64,000 bases of DNA from Nocardioides phosphati (GTDB taxonomy: Bacteria > Actinomycetota > Actinomycetes > Propionibacteriales > Nocardioidaceae). The position numbers and the translations under genes are program-made. The stretch lies in NCBI RefSeq assembly GCF_014646375.1, contig NZ_BMNI01000003.1, positions 193,668-257,667 on the forward strand, given 5' to 3'. Under the pieces are notes generated by a model. That model did not search any database and was not told the origin of the DNA. It was given only the letters and a program-made list of their open reading frames with translations. Of this stretch, positions 19,025-27,452 are shown piece after piece. Each line of letters begins with the position of its first letter. Within the stretch, counting starts at the first letter, position 1.

Positions 19025-19261
19025 ATGGCGAAGCCTGTTATTCGCAAGCCGAAGAAGAAGGCGAACCCGCTCAAGGCAGCGGGTGTCACCAAGGTCGACT
19101 ACAAGGACACCGCTCTTCTCCGCAAGTTCATCTCCGACCGCGGCAAGATCCGCGCTCGCCGTGTCACCGGCGTCTCCGTCCAGGAGCAGCGCGACATCGC
19201 GACCGCGATCAAGAACGCCCGCGAGATGGCGCTCCTGCCCTACACGTCCACCGGTCGCTGA
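19025..19261 (+). CDS. rpsR: 30S ribosomal protein S18, cysteine-free form
   Basis: 78 residues. The core [26 protein letters not shown] is normal. The N-terminal zinc-binding Cys pair of the C+ type is missing ([15 protein letters not shown]), and the protein has no Cys at all, so it is a zinc-independent form. In M. tuberculosis the copy in this operon is C+, while the zinc-free paralogue lies elsewhere in a Zur-controlled locus. Confidence 0.96.
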   Translation: MAKPVIRKPKKKANPLKAAGVTKVDYKDTALLRKFISDRGKIRARRVTGVSVQEQRDIATAIKNAREMALLPYTSTGR

Positions 19262-19275
19262 GAAAGGGGACTGAC

Positions 19276-19725
19276 ATGGCGAAGATCATCCTGACCCAGG
19301 AAGTCACCGGCCTCGGCTCGGCTGGCGACGTCGTCGAGGTTCGTGGCGGCTACGCCCGCAACTTCCTGCTTCCGCAGGGCGTTGCGATCGCGTGGACCCG
19401 TGGCGCCGAGAAGACCGTCGACTCGATCAAGGCCGCGCGCAACGCGCGTGCCGCCCGCGACCTCGGCCACGCCGAGGAGATCAAGGGCAAGCTCGAGGGC
19501 TCGGCTGCGACCGTCAAGGTCAAGGCCGGCGCTGAGGGTCGTCTCTTCGGTGCGGTCACCGTCGCCGAGATCGCGACCGCCCTCGAGGCTGTCGCCGGCG
19601 AGGGCATCGACAAGCGCACGATCGCGGTCAAGACCGCCGTCAAGTCGCTCGGTGCGCACACCGTCACCGTCAAGCTGCACGACGACGTCGTGGCCACGGC
19701 CACCGTCAACGTCGTCGCCGCCTGA
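19276..19725 (+). CDS. rplI: 50S ribosomal protein L9
   Basis: 149 residues, full length. N-terminal domain [39 protein letters not shown] block, long connecting helix, and C-terminal domain. AAAGGGGA ribosome site. Last gene of the ribosomal operon; a strong terminator begins 18 nt after the stop. Confidence 0.97.
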   Translation: MAKIILTQEVTGLGSAGDVVEVRGGYARNFLLPQGVAIAWTRGAEKTVDSIKAARNARAARDLGHAEEIKGKLEGSAATVKVKAGAEGRLFGAVTVAEIATALEAVAGEGIDKRTIAVKTAVKSLGAHTVTVKLHDDVVATATVNVVAA

Positions 19726-19742
19726 CGCGTCCTGACACAGCA

Positions 19743-19772
19743 AGGCCCCGGTCCGCTTCGGCGGGCCGGGGC
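19743..19772 (+). terminator. Terminator after rplI
   Basis: Stem GGCCCCGG with CCGGGGCC around a CG-rich inner stem and a CTTCGG-type loop, followed by TCGTGCATTT. Located directly after rplI. Confidence 0.8.
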
Positions 19773-19808
19773 CTCGTGCATTTGGGGAGGCCGGTCGTCC
19801 CCGCCTCC

Positions 19809-19903
19809 GGCGTGGGGAGGACGCCCGACCACCCGGCTGGGACCCTTCCGCTCGTTCCTCGCTCCAGGACCCAAGTGCCGGGGGTCGGCCACCTCCCCAC
19901 GCC
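19809..19903. repeat. Long-loop inverted repeat in the rplI 3' region
   Basis: A 12-bp exact inverted repeat: GGCGTGGGGAGG (19809-19820) and CCTCCCCACGCC (19892-19903), separated by 71 nt that hold further weak dyads (CGACC/GGTCG). No gene is supported here. It could form a large cruciform or RNA structure. Confidence 0.55.
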
Positions 19904-19930
19904 TGCGTCGGTGACGTCCGGCCGGGCCAG

Positions 19931-20009
19931 AGTGTCACTGTGACACTTTGGGCTGACGTGACACTTCCGCACTGTCACACCTGGCCGAACTGTCGCAGTG
20001 ACACATTGG
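19931..20009. repeat. Multi-dyad repeat, copy A (TGTCAC/GTGACA family)
   Basis: Three consecutive dyads: AGTGTCAC-T-GTGACACT (19931-19947), CGTGACAC...GTCACAC (19957-19980), and CTGTCGCAGTGACA (19990-20003). The same order and spacing recur at 61590-61671. It lies between the convergent ends of rplI and the 20064 gene. Together with the terminator and inverted repeat it fills the 338-nt gene-free stretch 19726-20063. Confidence 0.65.
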
Positions 20010-20063
20010 CGCGAGCGGGCAGGACCCATTCCGACGTACGCCGGGTGGGCGAGCGGACAGGCC

Positions 20064-20627
20064 TCAGGCGGGCTGGGGGACGAGGGCCCAGTCGCGGCGC
20101 GAGTGCAGGAAGCTGAAGACCGTGGCGCAGAGCTGGCCGAGCCAGCCGAGGACGAACATGAAGGTCTCGAGCGACGCCATGCCGCCGCCGTACACGAGGA
20201 TGGGGAGGACGGCCGCGGCGGCGTTCATCGCGGCGATGTACTTCCACCAGAACGACGCACCCGGGTCCTTCCGGGACAGGCCGGAGAGGGCGAGGCTGTA
20301 GAGGATCGCCCAGGCGATGGCGGGCAGGGTGCAGGACCACGCGACGGACGCGTCCTGGTCCTTGAGCCAGTCGATCGAGGCCGGCGGCCACAGGGCGGCC
20401 GACAGGACGAGCGCACCGGCGGCAGCGGTGAGCATCAGGCCGCGGCTGGGCAGCTGCCGTGCGAAGACCGCGGTGCCGATCAGCACGAGGATCCAGCCCG
20501 CCCAGTCGGGCAGGAGGTCCCAGCCGTTGAGCGCCGGGTCGACCAGGTCGATCAGCAGGCCGAGCCCGATCAGGACCATCGGCCGGATGGTCGGGGTGGC
20601 CGGGACGGGCTTCGGGCTGGTGGTCAC
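20064..20627 (-). CDS. Small multi-span membrane protein, unknown
   Basis: 187 residues with about six hydrophobic spans (PMVLIGLGLLIDLVDP; AGWILVLIGTAVFA; LMLTAAAGALVLSAALW; IAWAILYSLALSGL; AAAAVLPILVYGGG; TFMFVLGWLGQLCATVFSFL). No family recognised. GTG start overlaps the stop of the MATE gene by 4 bp (GTGA), so it is the second gene of a two-gene operon. Confidence 0.65.
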   Translation of the reverse strand: MTTSPKPVPATPTIRPMVLIGLGLLIDLVDPALNGWDLLPDWAGWILVLIGTAVFARQLPSRGLMLTAAAGALVLSAALWPPASIDWLKDQDASVAWSCTLPAIAWAILYSLALSGLSRKDPGASFWWKYIAAMNAAAAVLPILVYGGGMASLETFMFVLGWLGQLCATVFSFLHSRRDWALVPQPA

Positions 20628-21997
20628 CGGGCGAGCGTAGTGCCGATCACCATCCACCGCTCGCCGCGCGCGCGATGCAGCAGTACGCCGGCGCGCGCGG
20701 CCATGAAGCCGAACGCGAACGCGGCCCACAGCCACGTGAGCGACGGGGCCAGCAGCGCCAGCGGCGCGTAGACGACGAGGGTGACCAGCCCGGCGAAGGC
20801 GAGGTAGCGCCCGTCGCCCGCCCCGATCAGCACCCCGTCGAGCACGAAGACGACACCTGCCACCGGTTGCGCGAGGGCGGCGACGAGGAGCACCGGCACG
20901 AGCAGGTCGAGCACCGTGCGGTCGTCGGTGAAGAGCCGGCCCAGGAACGGCGCGAGGGCGGCGAGCCCGAGCCCGGTGGCCACGCCGGCCGCCACGCCCC
21001 ACTGCAGCATGCGGGTGGTCAGCGCCCTCGCCTCGGCGCGGTCGCCTGCCCCGAGCGACCGCCCGGTGATCGCCTGGGCGGCGATCGCGATCGCGTCGAG
21101 CGCGTACGCCAGGAAGCCCCACACGGCCATCGCGACCTGGTGCGCGGCCAGGCCCGCGTCGTCGCCGCCGCGGCCCGCCGGCAGCGCGGCGACGGCGTAC
21201 ACGGTGAGGAGGAGGGCGGCGCGCAGGGTGAGCGTCCGCACCACCAGCGGTACGCCGGCGCGGCCGGCCGCGCGCACGCCCGGGAGGTCGGGGGCCAGGG
21301 AGACGCCGGCGCGGCGGGCGCCGCGGGCGACGACCCCGACGAGCAGCGCTGCTGTGGCGAGCTGGGCGAGCACGGAGCCGAGCGCCGAGCCGGACAGGCC
21401 GAGGCCGTCGAAGGAGCCGAGGCCGTAGACGAGGACGACGTTGAGGACGATGTTGAGGACGTTGCCGCCGACCGCGGCGGCGAGCGGGGTGCGGGTGTCC
21501 TGCAGGCCGCGGAGCACGCCCGTGGCGGCGAGCATGAGCAGCAGCGGCGTGGTGCCGGCGGCCGCGATCCGCAGGTAGCCGGCAGCGGGGCCGGCGACCT
21601 CGTCGCTCGCGCCGAGGAGGCGGACGAGGGTGGGCGCCAGGGGCCAGGCGGCGACCGTGACCGCCAGGCCGATCGCGACCGCGAGCCAGAGGCCGTCGAT
21701 GCCGCCGGCCAGCGCACCGGCGGTGTCGCCCGCGCCGATCCGTCGGGCGACCGAGGCGGTGGTGCCGTAGGCGAGGAAGACGCAGAGGCCGACGAGCGTG
21801 GTCATCAGTGCCCCGGCGACGCCGGCTGCGGCGAGCTGCGTCGTGCCGAGGTGGCCGACGATCACGGCGTCGGCGAGGACGAAGAGGGGCTCCGCGACGA
21901 GCGCGAGGAACGCGGGCCAGGCGAGGCGCAGGATCTCGGCGTCCGTCGCCGCCCTCTGCGCCCGGCGGGTGACGTGGTCGTCGGCTGGCGTGCTCAC
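20624..21997 (-). CDS. MATE-family efflux transporter, DinF-like
   Basis: 457 residues with about 12 hydrophobic spans and the MATE repeat (EILRLAWPAFLALVAEPLFVLADAVIVGHLG). Probably a cation-coupled exporter of the DinF branch; substrate not readable. GTG 21997 was chosen because the sequence before it is Pro/His-rich and unlike the family. Followed at once by the overlapping membrane protein gene. Confidence 0.85.
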   Translation of the reverse strand: MSTPADDHVTRRAQRAATDAEILRLAWPAFLALVAEPLFVLADAVIVGHLGTTQLAAAGVAGALMTTLVGLCVFLAYGTTASVARRIGAGDTAGALAGGIDGLWLAVAIGLAVTVAAWPLAPTLVRLLGASDEVAGPAAGYLRIAAAGTTPLLLMLAATGVLRGLQDTRTPLAAAVGGNVLNIVLNVVLVYGLGSFDGLGLSGSALGSVLAQLATAALLVGVVARGARRAGVSLAPDLPGVRAAGRAGVPLVVRTLTLRAALLLTVYAVAALPAGRGGDDAGLAAHQVAMAVWGFLAYALDAIAIAAQAITGRSLGAGDRAEARALTTRMLQWGVAAGVATGLGLAALAPFLGRLFTDDRTVLDLLVPVLLVAALAQPVAGVVFVLDGVLIGAGDGRYLAFAGLVTLVVYAPLALLAPSLTWLWAAFAFGFMAARAGVLLHRARGERWMVIGTTLAR

Positions 21998-22087
21998 CCG
22001 GTGACCGTATCCGTGCTGGTCAGGCGTGGGTGCTCGCGGTGGGGCGGGGTGGCTCCGGGCCGCTGGCCGATCGTCCAGGTCGCGACC

Positions 22088-22344
22088 AGTGGACAAGCTG
22101 TGAATACCGGCGAGTCACATGGCGATTGTCGACAAGACAACATGGCGTCCGGCGCGCCGGGGCGGGCGGGCAGGCACCGTCGAACTGATTTCTGTCCACA
22201 GGTGTGGACGAGTGTTTGTGCAGGTCAGTAGCCACATACCTGGGGTAGGTGAGTGGTTGTCCACAGGTTCCTCCGCAGCCCGTGCACATTGTGCGGGCGT
22301 GTCGTCCACTGTTTCCCGAGGTTCTCCACATGGCCTGTGGATAA
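22088..22344. promoter_or_regulatory. Cluster of DnaA-box-like sites upstream of dnaB
   Basis: Perfect or near matches to TTRTCCACA: 22088-22096 (AGTGGACAA, 8/9), 22192-22200 (CTGTCCACA, 8/9), 22203-22211 (TGTGGACGA, 8/9), 22257-22265 (TTGTCCACA, 9/9), 22302-22310 (TCGTCCACT, 7/9), 22322-22330 (TTCTCCACA, 8/9), 22336-22344 (TGTGGATAA, 9/9), plus a weak site at 22099-22107. An AT-richer run (GTCAATTCTTTGG) follows. This fills most of the 398-nt gap 21998-22395, in which I see no gene. Confidence 0.7.
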
Positions 22345-22395
22345 CCATCCGTCAATTCTTTGGGTGATGTCGGGGGCAGGGCCTACGGTCAGCCC

Positions 22396-23817
22396 ATGAG
22401 CGTGACCGAGTACGACGACGTGCCGCCGGCCCCCGAGCCCGCGGACACGTGGGGCGACGGCCCCGCGTCGTACGAGCCGGGCAACGCGCCGCGCCGCCCG
22501 GGCGACCGCACGCCGCCGCAGGACAACGCGGCCGAGCAGAGCGTCCTCGGGTCGATGCTGCTGTCGAAGGACACGATCGCCGAGGTCGGCGAGATCCTGC
22601 GCGGCGCCGACTTCTACCGGCCCGCCCACGAGGTCATCTACGACACGATCGTCGACCTCAACCTCAGCCGTGGCGAGCCGGCGGACCCGATCACCGTCGC
22701 CAACGAGCTCGGTCGCAAGGGTGAGCTCGAGCGCGTTGGCGGTGCGCCGTACCTCCACACGCTCGCGGCCAACGTGCCGATCGCGGCCAACGCGATGTAC
22801 TACGCCGAGATCGTCAAGGAGAAGGCGATCCTGCGGCGGATGGTCACCGCCGGCACCAAGATCGTCCAGCTCGGCTACGCCGGAGAGGGCGAGATCGCGG
22901 GCCTCGTCGACCAGGCCCAGGCGGAGGTCTACGGCCTCGCCGACGGCAGCCGGAAGGAGGACTACGTCCCGCTCGGCGACGTGATGGAGGGCGTGCTCGA
23001 CGAGATCGAGGCGATCGGCAACCGCGAGGCCGGCGTCTACGGCGTGCCGACCGGCTTCGCCGAGTTCGACGAGCTCACCAACGGCCTCCACGCCGGCCAG
23101 ATGATCATCGTCGCGGCCCGACCCGCGATGGGTAAGTCGACGCTCGCCCTCGACTTCTGCCGCGCGGCGTCGATCCACAACAACCTGACCAGCTGCTTCT
23201 TCAGCCTCGAGATGAACCGCTCGGAGATCACCATGCGTCTCCTGAGCGCCGAGGCGAAGGTGCCGCTCAACCACATCCGCACCGGTCAGATGACCGATGA
23301 CGACTGGGCCAAGATCGCGCGCAAGATGGGCGAGGTCTCCTCCGCGCCGTTCTTCATCGACGACTCGCCCAACATGACGATGATGGAGATCCGCGCGAAG
23401 GCGCGCCGCCTCAAGCAGAAGCACGACCTCAAGCTCATCGTCATCGACTACATGCAGCTGATGAGCTCGGGCAAGAAGGTCGAGTCGCGTCAGCTCGAGG
23501 TCTCGGAGTTCTCCCGCAACATCAAGCTCCTCGCCAAGGAGCTCGAGGTCCCGATCATCGCGCTCTCGCAGCTCAACCGTGGCCCCGAGCAGCGCGCCGA
23601 CAAGCGCCCGATGGTCTCCGACCTGCGTGAGTCCGGCTCCCTCGAGCAGGACGCCGACATGGTCATCCTGCTGCACCGTGACGACGTCTACGAGCGCGAG
23701 TCGACCCGCCCGGGCGAGGCCGACATCATCGTCGCGAAGCACCGTAACGGCCCCACCCGCGACATCACCGTCGCGTTCCAGGGCCACTACTCGCGCTTCG
23801 TCGACATGCAGCGCTGA
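22396..23817 (+). CDS. dnaB: Replicative DNA helicase
   Basis: 473 residues, intein-free. N-terminal primase-interacting domain (PPQDNAAEQSVLGSMLLSKD) and RecA-like motor with Walker A ARPAMGKSTLALDF, Walker B LIVIDYMQLM, and DnaB motifs (FFSLEMNRSEITMRLL; LRESGSLEQDADMVILLHRD). It unwinds DNA at the fork. ATG 22396 lies 6 nt after TACGGT (22384-22389), suggesting a leaderless transcript; a GTG 12 codons earlier is less likely. The upstream region carries the DnaA-box cluster. Confidence 0.96.
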   Translation: MSVTEYDDVPPAPEPADTWGDGPASYEPGNAPRRPGDRTPPQDNAAEQSVLGSMLLSKDTIAEVGEILRGADFYRPAHEVIYDTIVDLNLSRGEPADPITVANELGRKGELERVGGAPYLHTLAANVPIAANAMYYAEIVKEKAILRRMVTAGTKIVQLGYAGEGEIAGLVDQAQAEVYGLADGSRKEDYVPLGDVMEGVLDEIEAIGNREAGVYGVPTGFAEFDELTNGLHAGQMIIVAARPAMGKSTLALDFCRAASIHNNLTSCFFSLEMNRSEITMRLLSAEAKVPLNHIRTGQMTDDDWAKIARKMGEVSSAPFFIDDSPNMTMMEIRAKARRLKQKHDLKLIVIDYMQLMSSGKKVESRQLEVSEFSRNIKLLAKELEVPIIALSQLNRGPEQRADKRPMVSDLRESGSLEQDADMVILLHRDDVYERESTRPGEADIIVAKHRNGPTRDITVAFQGHYSRFVDMQR

Positions 23818-23827
23818 GGCCCGCGCC

Positions 23828-24613
23828 ATGAACGTCGTCCTCCGCATCCTCGGTCTCCGGGCCCTCGGCGAGGCCGTACGCCGACTCCCGCCGGCGCGGG
23901 CGCGGATGATCACGCTCGGCGTCACCGTGGTCGCCAACCTGCTGCCCGTCGTCGGCATCCTGATCGGCCGGATGAACGCGGCCGACGTCTTCACGGCGTA
24001 CTGGCTCGAGCTGGTGGTCATCGGCGCCTTCGGCGTCGTGCGCCTCCTCACCGCCAGGGGTGAGCCGCGTGACAAGCGGGGCGATGCGATCGCCCGGCCG
24101 ATCATGTTCGTGCTCTTCTACGGCCTGCTGGTGACGCTCCAGGCGATGTTCCTCGTCCTGCTCTTCACCACCGACGCGACGATCGTGGCGGCGTACCTCG
24201 ACCGGATCGGCTTCTGGTCGGGCGAGGGGCCGATCGCCGGAGGGCGGGCGTGGCTGCCGGCCGCAGTCGGGTTCTTCCTCAGCCACCTGATCGCGCTGCT
24301 GCTCGGCTGGTTCGCCCGGGGCGAGCGCTTCCTGTGCAGCCCGCGGCTCGCCTTCATGCAGCCGTTCGGCCGCATGGTCCCGATGCTCGTCGTGATGTCG
24401 GTCAGCGGCGTCGGGGTGGCCGCGCTCCGGTTCCTCCACCTCGAGGTCGTGCTGGTCGCGCTCCTCGCTGCCGTCAACATCTCGCTGGAGTCCGGCCACA
24501 CCGCGTGGATGAAGCGGCTCCCCGGAGCCGCCGCCGTGATGCAGCCGCAGGCGCAGCCCCGGCCCGCTGGCGGATCGCGGGGCGGCAGGTCGGGTCGGCC
24601 TGGGCGACGATGA
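23828..24613 (+). CDS. Multi-span membrane protein, DUF6498-like
   Basis: 261 residues with about six hydrophobic spans (MITLGVTVVANLLPVVGILI; FTAYWLELVVIGAFGVVRLL; IMFVLFYGLLVTLQAMFLVLL; AAVGFFLSHLIALLLGWF; ALRFLHLEVVLVALLAAVNI) and a basic Gly-rich tail. The YWLELVVIGAF block resembles DUF6498 proteins. 10 nt behind dnaB and 4 nt before the next gene, so probably one transcript. Function unknown. Confidence 0.6.
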   Translation: MNVVLRILGLRALGEAVRRLPPARARMITLGVTVVANLLPVVGILIGRMNAADVFTAYWLELVVIGAFGVVRLLTARGEPRDKRGDAIARPIMFVLFYGLLVTLQAMFLVLLFTTDATIVAAYLDRIGFWSGEGPIAGGRAWLPAAVGFFLSHLIALLLGWFARGERFLCSPRLAFMQPFGRMVPMLVVMSVSGVGVAALRFLHLEVVLVALLAAVNISLESGHTAWMKRLPGAAAVMQPQAQPRPAGGSRGGRSGRPGRR

Positions 24614-24617
24614 TCCG

Positions 24618-25070
24618 GTGACGAGTCTCTCCGTCGAGCAGGTCGACCCCTACGCCACCGTCTGGCTGCGGCAGCGCGTGCTGCGCCCCCACCAGTCGTA
24701 CGACGAGGTGCTGGCCGAGACCGACGTCCCCGAGCTCTTCGCGATCGGGGCGCTCGTCGAGAGGTCGCTCGTCTCCTGCGTCGTGGCTCATCCGGACCCG
24801 TTCCCCGGCGAGGACGGGCCGGCGGCGCGCGAAGGCGTGTGGCGGCTGCGCGGCATGGCGACCGATCCGGCACACCGCGGCCAGGGCCACGGCGCCGCGG
24901 TGCTCGACCGTCTGCTCGACGAGCTGCGGCTCCGCGGCGCCGCGGTGGTCTGGTGCAACGCGCGCACCGCTGCGGTCGGCCTCTACCTCCGGGCCGGCTT
25001 CGCGGAGCTCGGCGACCCGTGGATCGACCCCGACATCGGCCCGCACGTGCGGATGTGGCGTGACCTCTAG
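24618..25070 (+). CDS. GNAT-family N-acetyltransferase
   Basis: 150 residues with the acetyl-CoA motif A (RGMATDPAHRGQGHGAAVLDRLL) and a C-terminal NARTAAVGLYLRAGFAELGD block typical of GNAT. Acceptor unknown. GTG start 4 nt after the preceding stop. Confidence 0.82.
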   Translation: MTSLSVEQVDPYATVWLRQRVLRPHQSYDEVLAETDVPELFAIGALVERSLVSCVVAHPDPFPGEDGPAAREGVWRLRGMATDPAHRGQGHGAAVLDRLLDELRLRGAAVVWCNARTAAVGLYLRAGFAELGDPWIDPDIGPHVRMWRDL

Positions 25071-25098
25071 TCGGCTCCGCTGACCGCTCCTGGCGGTG

Positions 25099-25965
25099 TC
25101 AGGAGACCCAGGGCATGGGGATGCACGGCACGGGCGTCGCGTGCGCCGGGTCGAGCGCGTTGGCGATGAGCGCCTGGACGTTCGGGTCGACCGCCAGCGC
25201 CACGTGGCCGCTGAAGTCGAGGGGGCAGACGTCCTGGAGGGTGATGTTGTGGACGTTCGCTGCCGGCGCCAGGACCCCGCTCGTGTAGGGGTTCACGGCC
25301 TCGTCGTACTTCGTGACGATGCTCGTGTAGCTCGTGCCGGGCACGGTGACCCCGCCGGCGTTGAGGTCGGCGATGAACGAGGAGTCCGGTGCGAACTCGT
25401 TGCACGCGGTGCACCCGCCCGCGTCCAGGATCGGGCGGAAGCCGGTGACGTCGGCCAGGGTCTGCAGGCCGCCGAGCGTCGTGCCCTTGAAGTTCGAGCC
25501 GAAGCCGACGAAGTTCGTCACCTTCGCGCTGCCGCCGAGGACCTTCAGGTAGTACGCCGGCACCGTGGTGCCCTCGGAGTGGCCGACGATGTCGACCGTG
25601 GCGGTGCCGGCCGCCTGGCGGACCTGGTCGACGAAGCCACCGAGCTCCGCAGCGCTGGTCCTCATCGAGGCGAGGCCGCCGGTGTAGGGGCCGTAGTACG
25701 TCGTGCCGTACGTCGTGTAGTAGGTGCAGTAGCCCTTCTGCGCGAGGAACTGGGCGTCGCTGCCCATGTCGGTCGGGCCGTTGGAGCCCAGGCCGTGCCA
25801 CAGGACCACGGGGCGCGGGTGCGCCGCGCTCGGCGTACAGGACCAGTCGTTCACGCCGCTCGTCGTCGCTGATGCCGGCGCAGCGAGCGCGGGGACGAGG
25901 GCAATGCCGGCGACGGACGCTGCGAGGGCGGCGAGCCTGCGGAAGCGGTGGGGGGTGCGCACCAT
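25099..25965 (-). CDS. Secreted lipase/esterase, alpha/beta hydrolase
   Basis: 288 residues. Signal peptide at 1-33 (RRLAALAASVAGIALVPALAAPASA). Oxyanion motif VVLWHGLGSNG, nucleophile elbow VDIVGHSEGTTVPAYYL (Ser in GHSEG), and a late His in the GHVALAVDP region, as in actinobacterial class-2 (EstA/EstB-like) lipases. Start ATG has AAGGAGAA 9 nt upstream. A perfect 16-bp palindrome at 26028-26043, 63 nt upstream, faces the divergent TetR gene, which is the likely regulator. Confidence 0.85.
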   Translation of the reverse strand: MVRTPHRFRRLAALAASVAGIALVPALAAPASATTSGVNDWSCTPSAAHPRPVVLWHGLGSNGPTDMGSDAQFLAQKGYCTYYTTYGTTYYGPYTGGLASMRTSAAELGGFVDQVRQAAGTATVDIVGHSEGTTVPAYYLKVLGGSAKVTNFVGFGSNFKGTTLGGLQTLADVTGFRPILDAGGCTACNEFAPDSSFIADLNAGGVTVPGTSYTSIVTKYDEAVNPYTSGVLAPAANVHNITLQDVCPLDFSGHVALAVDPNVQALIANALDPAHATPVPCIPMPWVS

Positions 25966-26027
25966 GACGTCGTTCTCCTTCGTGGAAAGGGCCGACGCTC
26001 TGTGTGACGGCCGCCACTCGGACGTTA

Positions 26028-26043
26028 GTGACACTAGTGTCAC
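26028..26043. promoter_or_regulatory. Candidate TetR operator between lipase and tetR
   Basis: GTGACACTAGTGTCAC, a perfect 16-bp palindrome in the 123-nt divergent gap, 46 nt before the TetR start and 63 nt before the lipase start. Size and place fit a TetR-family operator controlling both genes. Confidence 0.7.
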
Positions 26044-26088
26044 CTGTCAACGGATCGGTCCGTGGGCAGGGCTGCCTATGCTTCGCAC

Positions 26089-26715
26089 GTGCCTGACGAC
26101 GTCGCGACCGCCGCTGCCTCGCCCCGTGCGCGGGAGCGCTGGCCCGCCGACCGCAGGCGCGCGCAGCTGCTCGAGTCGGCGGCGACCGTGTTCGCCCGGC
26201 ACGGCTACCAGGGCACCTCGGTGGGAGACGTCGCCGCGGCGGCCGGGGTGACCCGGACGCTCATCTACAAGTACTTCCGCGACACCGACGAGCTCTACCT
26301 CTCCTGCCTGCGAAGCGCCCGCGCGGAGCTCGAGGAGGCGTTCGCGACGGCTGCGCTCGCGCAGGAGGCGCCCCGTGACCAGCTCCGGGCGGGCGTGACG
26401 GCGTACTTCGAGTTCGTGCGCACCAGCCGGCACCGCTGGGACCTCCTCTACGGGGCCGGGGCGGCGGTCGCCGGCCCGCTGGCCGCCGAGGCCGCTGCGC
26501 TGCGCTACGCGACGGCCGACCGGATCGCGCTGCTCGTCGCCGCAGCCGCGCCGGCGACGGACGCCGAGGTCGCCTCGGCTGCTGCGCATGTCATCTCGGG
26601 CGCCTGCGAGCAGCTGGCGAAATGGTGGCACGAGCACCCGTCGCTGACCACCGAGACCCTCGTCGACCACTTCATGACCGTCGTGTGGGGCGGCCTGGAG
26701 GCGATCGTCGGCTGA
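26089..26715 (+). CDS. TetR-family transcriptional regulator
   Basis: 208 residues. N-terminal TetR helix-turn-helix (RRAQLLESAATVFARHGYQG; VGDVAAAAGVTRTLIYKYFRD). The rest is an all-helical ligand domain. Divergent from the secreted lipase. GTG 26089 chosen because TATGCT (26077-26082) ends 6 nt before it, the leaderless arrangement. The ligand is unknown; a lipid-related signal is a guess from the neighbour. Confidence 0.88.
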   Translation: MPDDVATAAASPRARERWPADRRRAQLLESAATVFARHGYQGTSVGDVAAAAGVTRTLIYKYFRDTDELYLSCLRSARAELEEAFATAALAQEAPRDQLRAGVTAYFEFVRTSRHRWDLLYGAGAAVAGPLAAEAAALRYATADRIALLVAAAAPATDAEVASAAAHVISGACEQLAKWWHEHPSLTTETLVDHFMTVVWGGLEAIVG

Positions 26716-26723
26716 CCAGGGCG

Positions 26724-27356
26724 TCAGTGACGTCCGGGTGGGGCCGACGTGGCTGAGCGGGTCGCCAGCAGTTCGCCGTGCCGGCGGCGTACGCCGGGGT
26801 CGTGGCGCGAGGCAGAGCGCTCGACCACGAAGCCGTGGGGGCGGAGCAGGTCGGTGAGTGCCTCCGCCGACCAGAAGTACGCCGTGGTGACGGCGTGGTC
26901 GAAGGGGAGGCCCGGCTCGCCGTCGAAGAAGCCGAGCAGGAGCGAGCCGCCGGGGGTGAGGACACGGGCGAGCTCACCCAGGACCGCAGGGAGGCCCGCC
27001 GGGGCGGTGTGGATGATCGAGTACCAGGCCAGGACGCCGCCGACGGCTCCCGGGGCGAGCGGCAGTGCGGCGAGGTCGCCGGCAAGGAACGCCTGCGCGG
27101 GGAACCGCCGCCGGGCGGAGGCGAGGAACCCTGCGGAGCCGTCGAGGCCCAGCGCCTCCCGCCGGCCGTCGTCCGCCAGCACGTCGGTCCAGTGGCCCGG
27201 GCCGCAGCCAGCGTCGAGCAGTCGGCCCGCCGTCGCATCGCGCCAGTCCCTGATCGTGGCGCGGTCCTGCGCGGCCATCTGGTGGAGCGCGCCCATCTTC
27301 TCGACGTACTCGTCCGCGCGGGCGTCGTAGGCGGAGGCGATCCTGGCTCGTGACAC
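26724..27356 (-). CDS. Class I SAM-dependent methyltransferase
   Basis: 210 residues with motif I LLDAGCGPGHWTDVLA, a later GGVLAWYSIIHTAPAG block and GGSLLLGFFDGEPG. Substrate unknown. GTG start 6 nt after TAGCCT (27363-27368 on the minus strand). Convergent with tetR. Confidence 0.82.
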   Translation of the reverse strand: MSRARIASAYDARADEYVEKMGALHQMAAQDRATIRDWRDATAGRLLDAGCGPGHWTDVLADDGRREALGLDGSAGFLASARRRFPAQAFLAGDLAALPLAPGAVGGVLAWYSIIHTAPAGLPAVLGELARVLTPGGSLLLGFFDGEPGLPFDHAVTTAYFWSAEALTDLLRPHGFVVERSASRHDPGVRRRHGELLATRSATSAPPGRH

Positions 27357-27452
27357 GGGCCGAGGCTAGCGAGCGCGGCCGGGTTCCGCCGCCTGTGCCC
27401 GAGCCCCCGACGCCAATTTTGCGCACATCGTAAGAAATATCCCCGGAAGGCC

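Noticed and set aside
22081..22395. The DnaA-box cluster as the chromosomal origin itself
   Set aside because: No dnaA, dnaN or clear AT-rich unwinding element flanks it; in actinobacteria oriC lies between dnaA and dnaN.
23037..23300. Possible intein site in dnaB, as in many mycobacteria
   Set aside because: The Walker A and downstream motifs are continuous with normal spacing and no intein blocks, so dnaB is intein-free.
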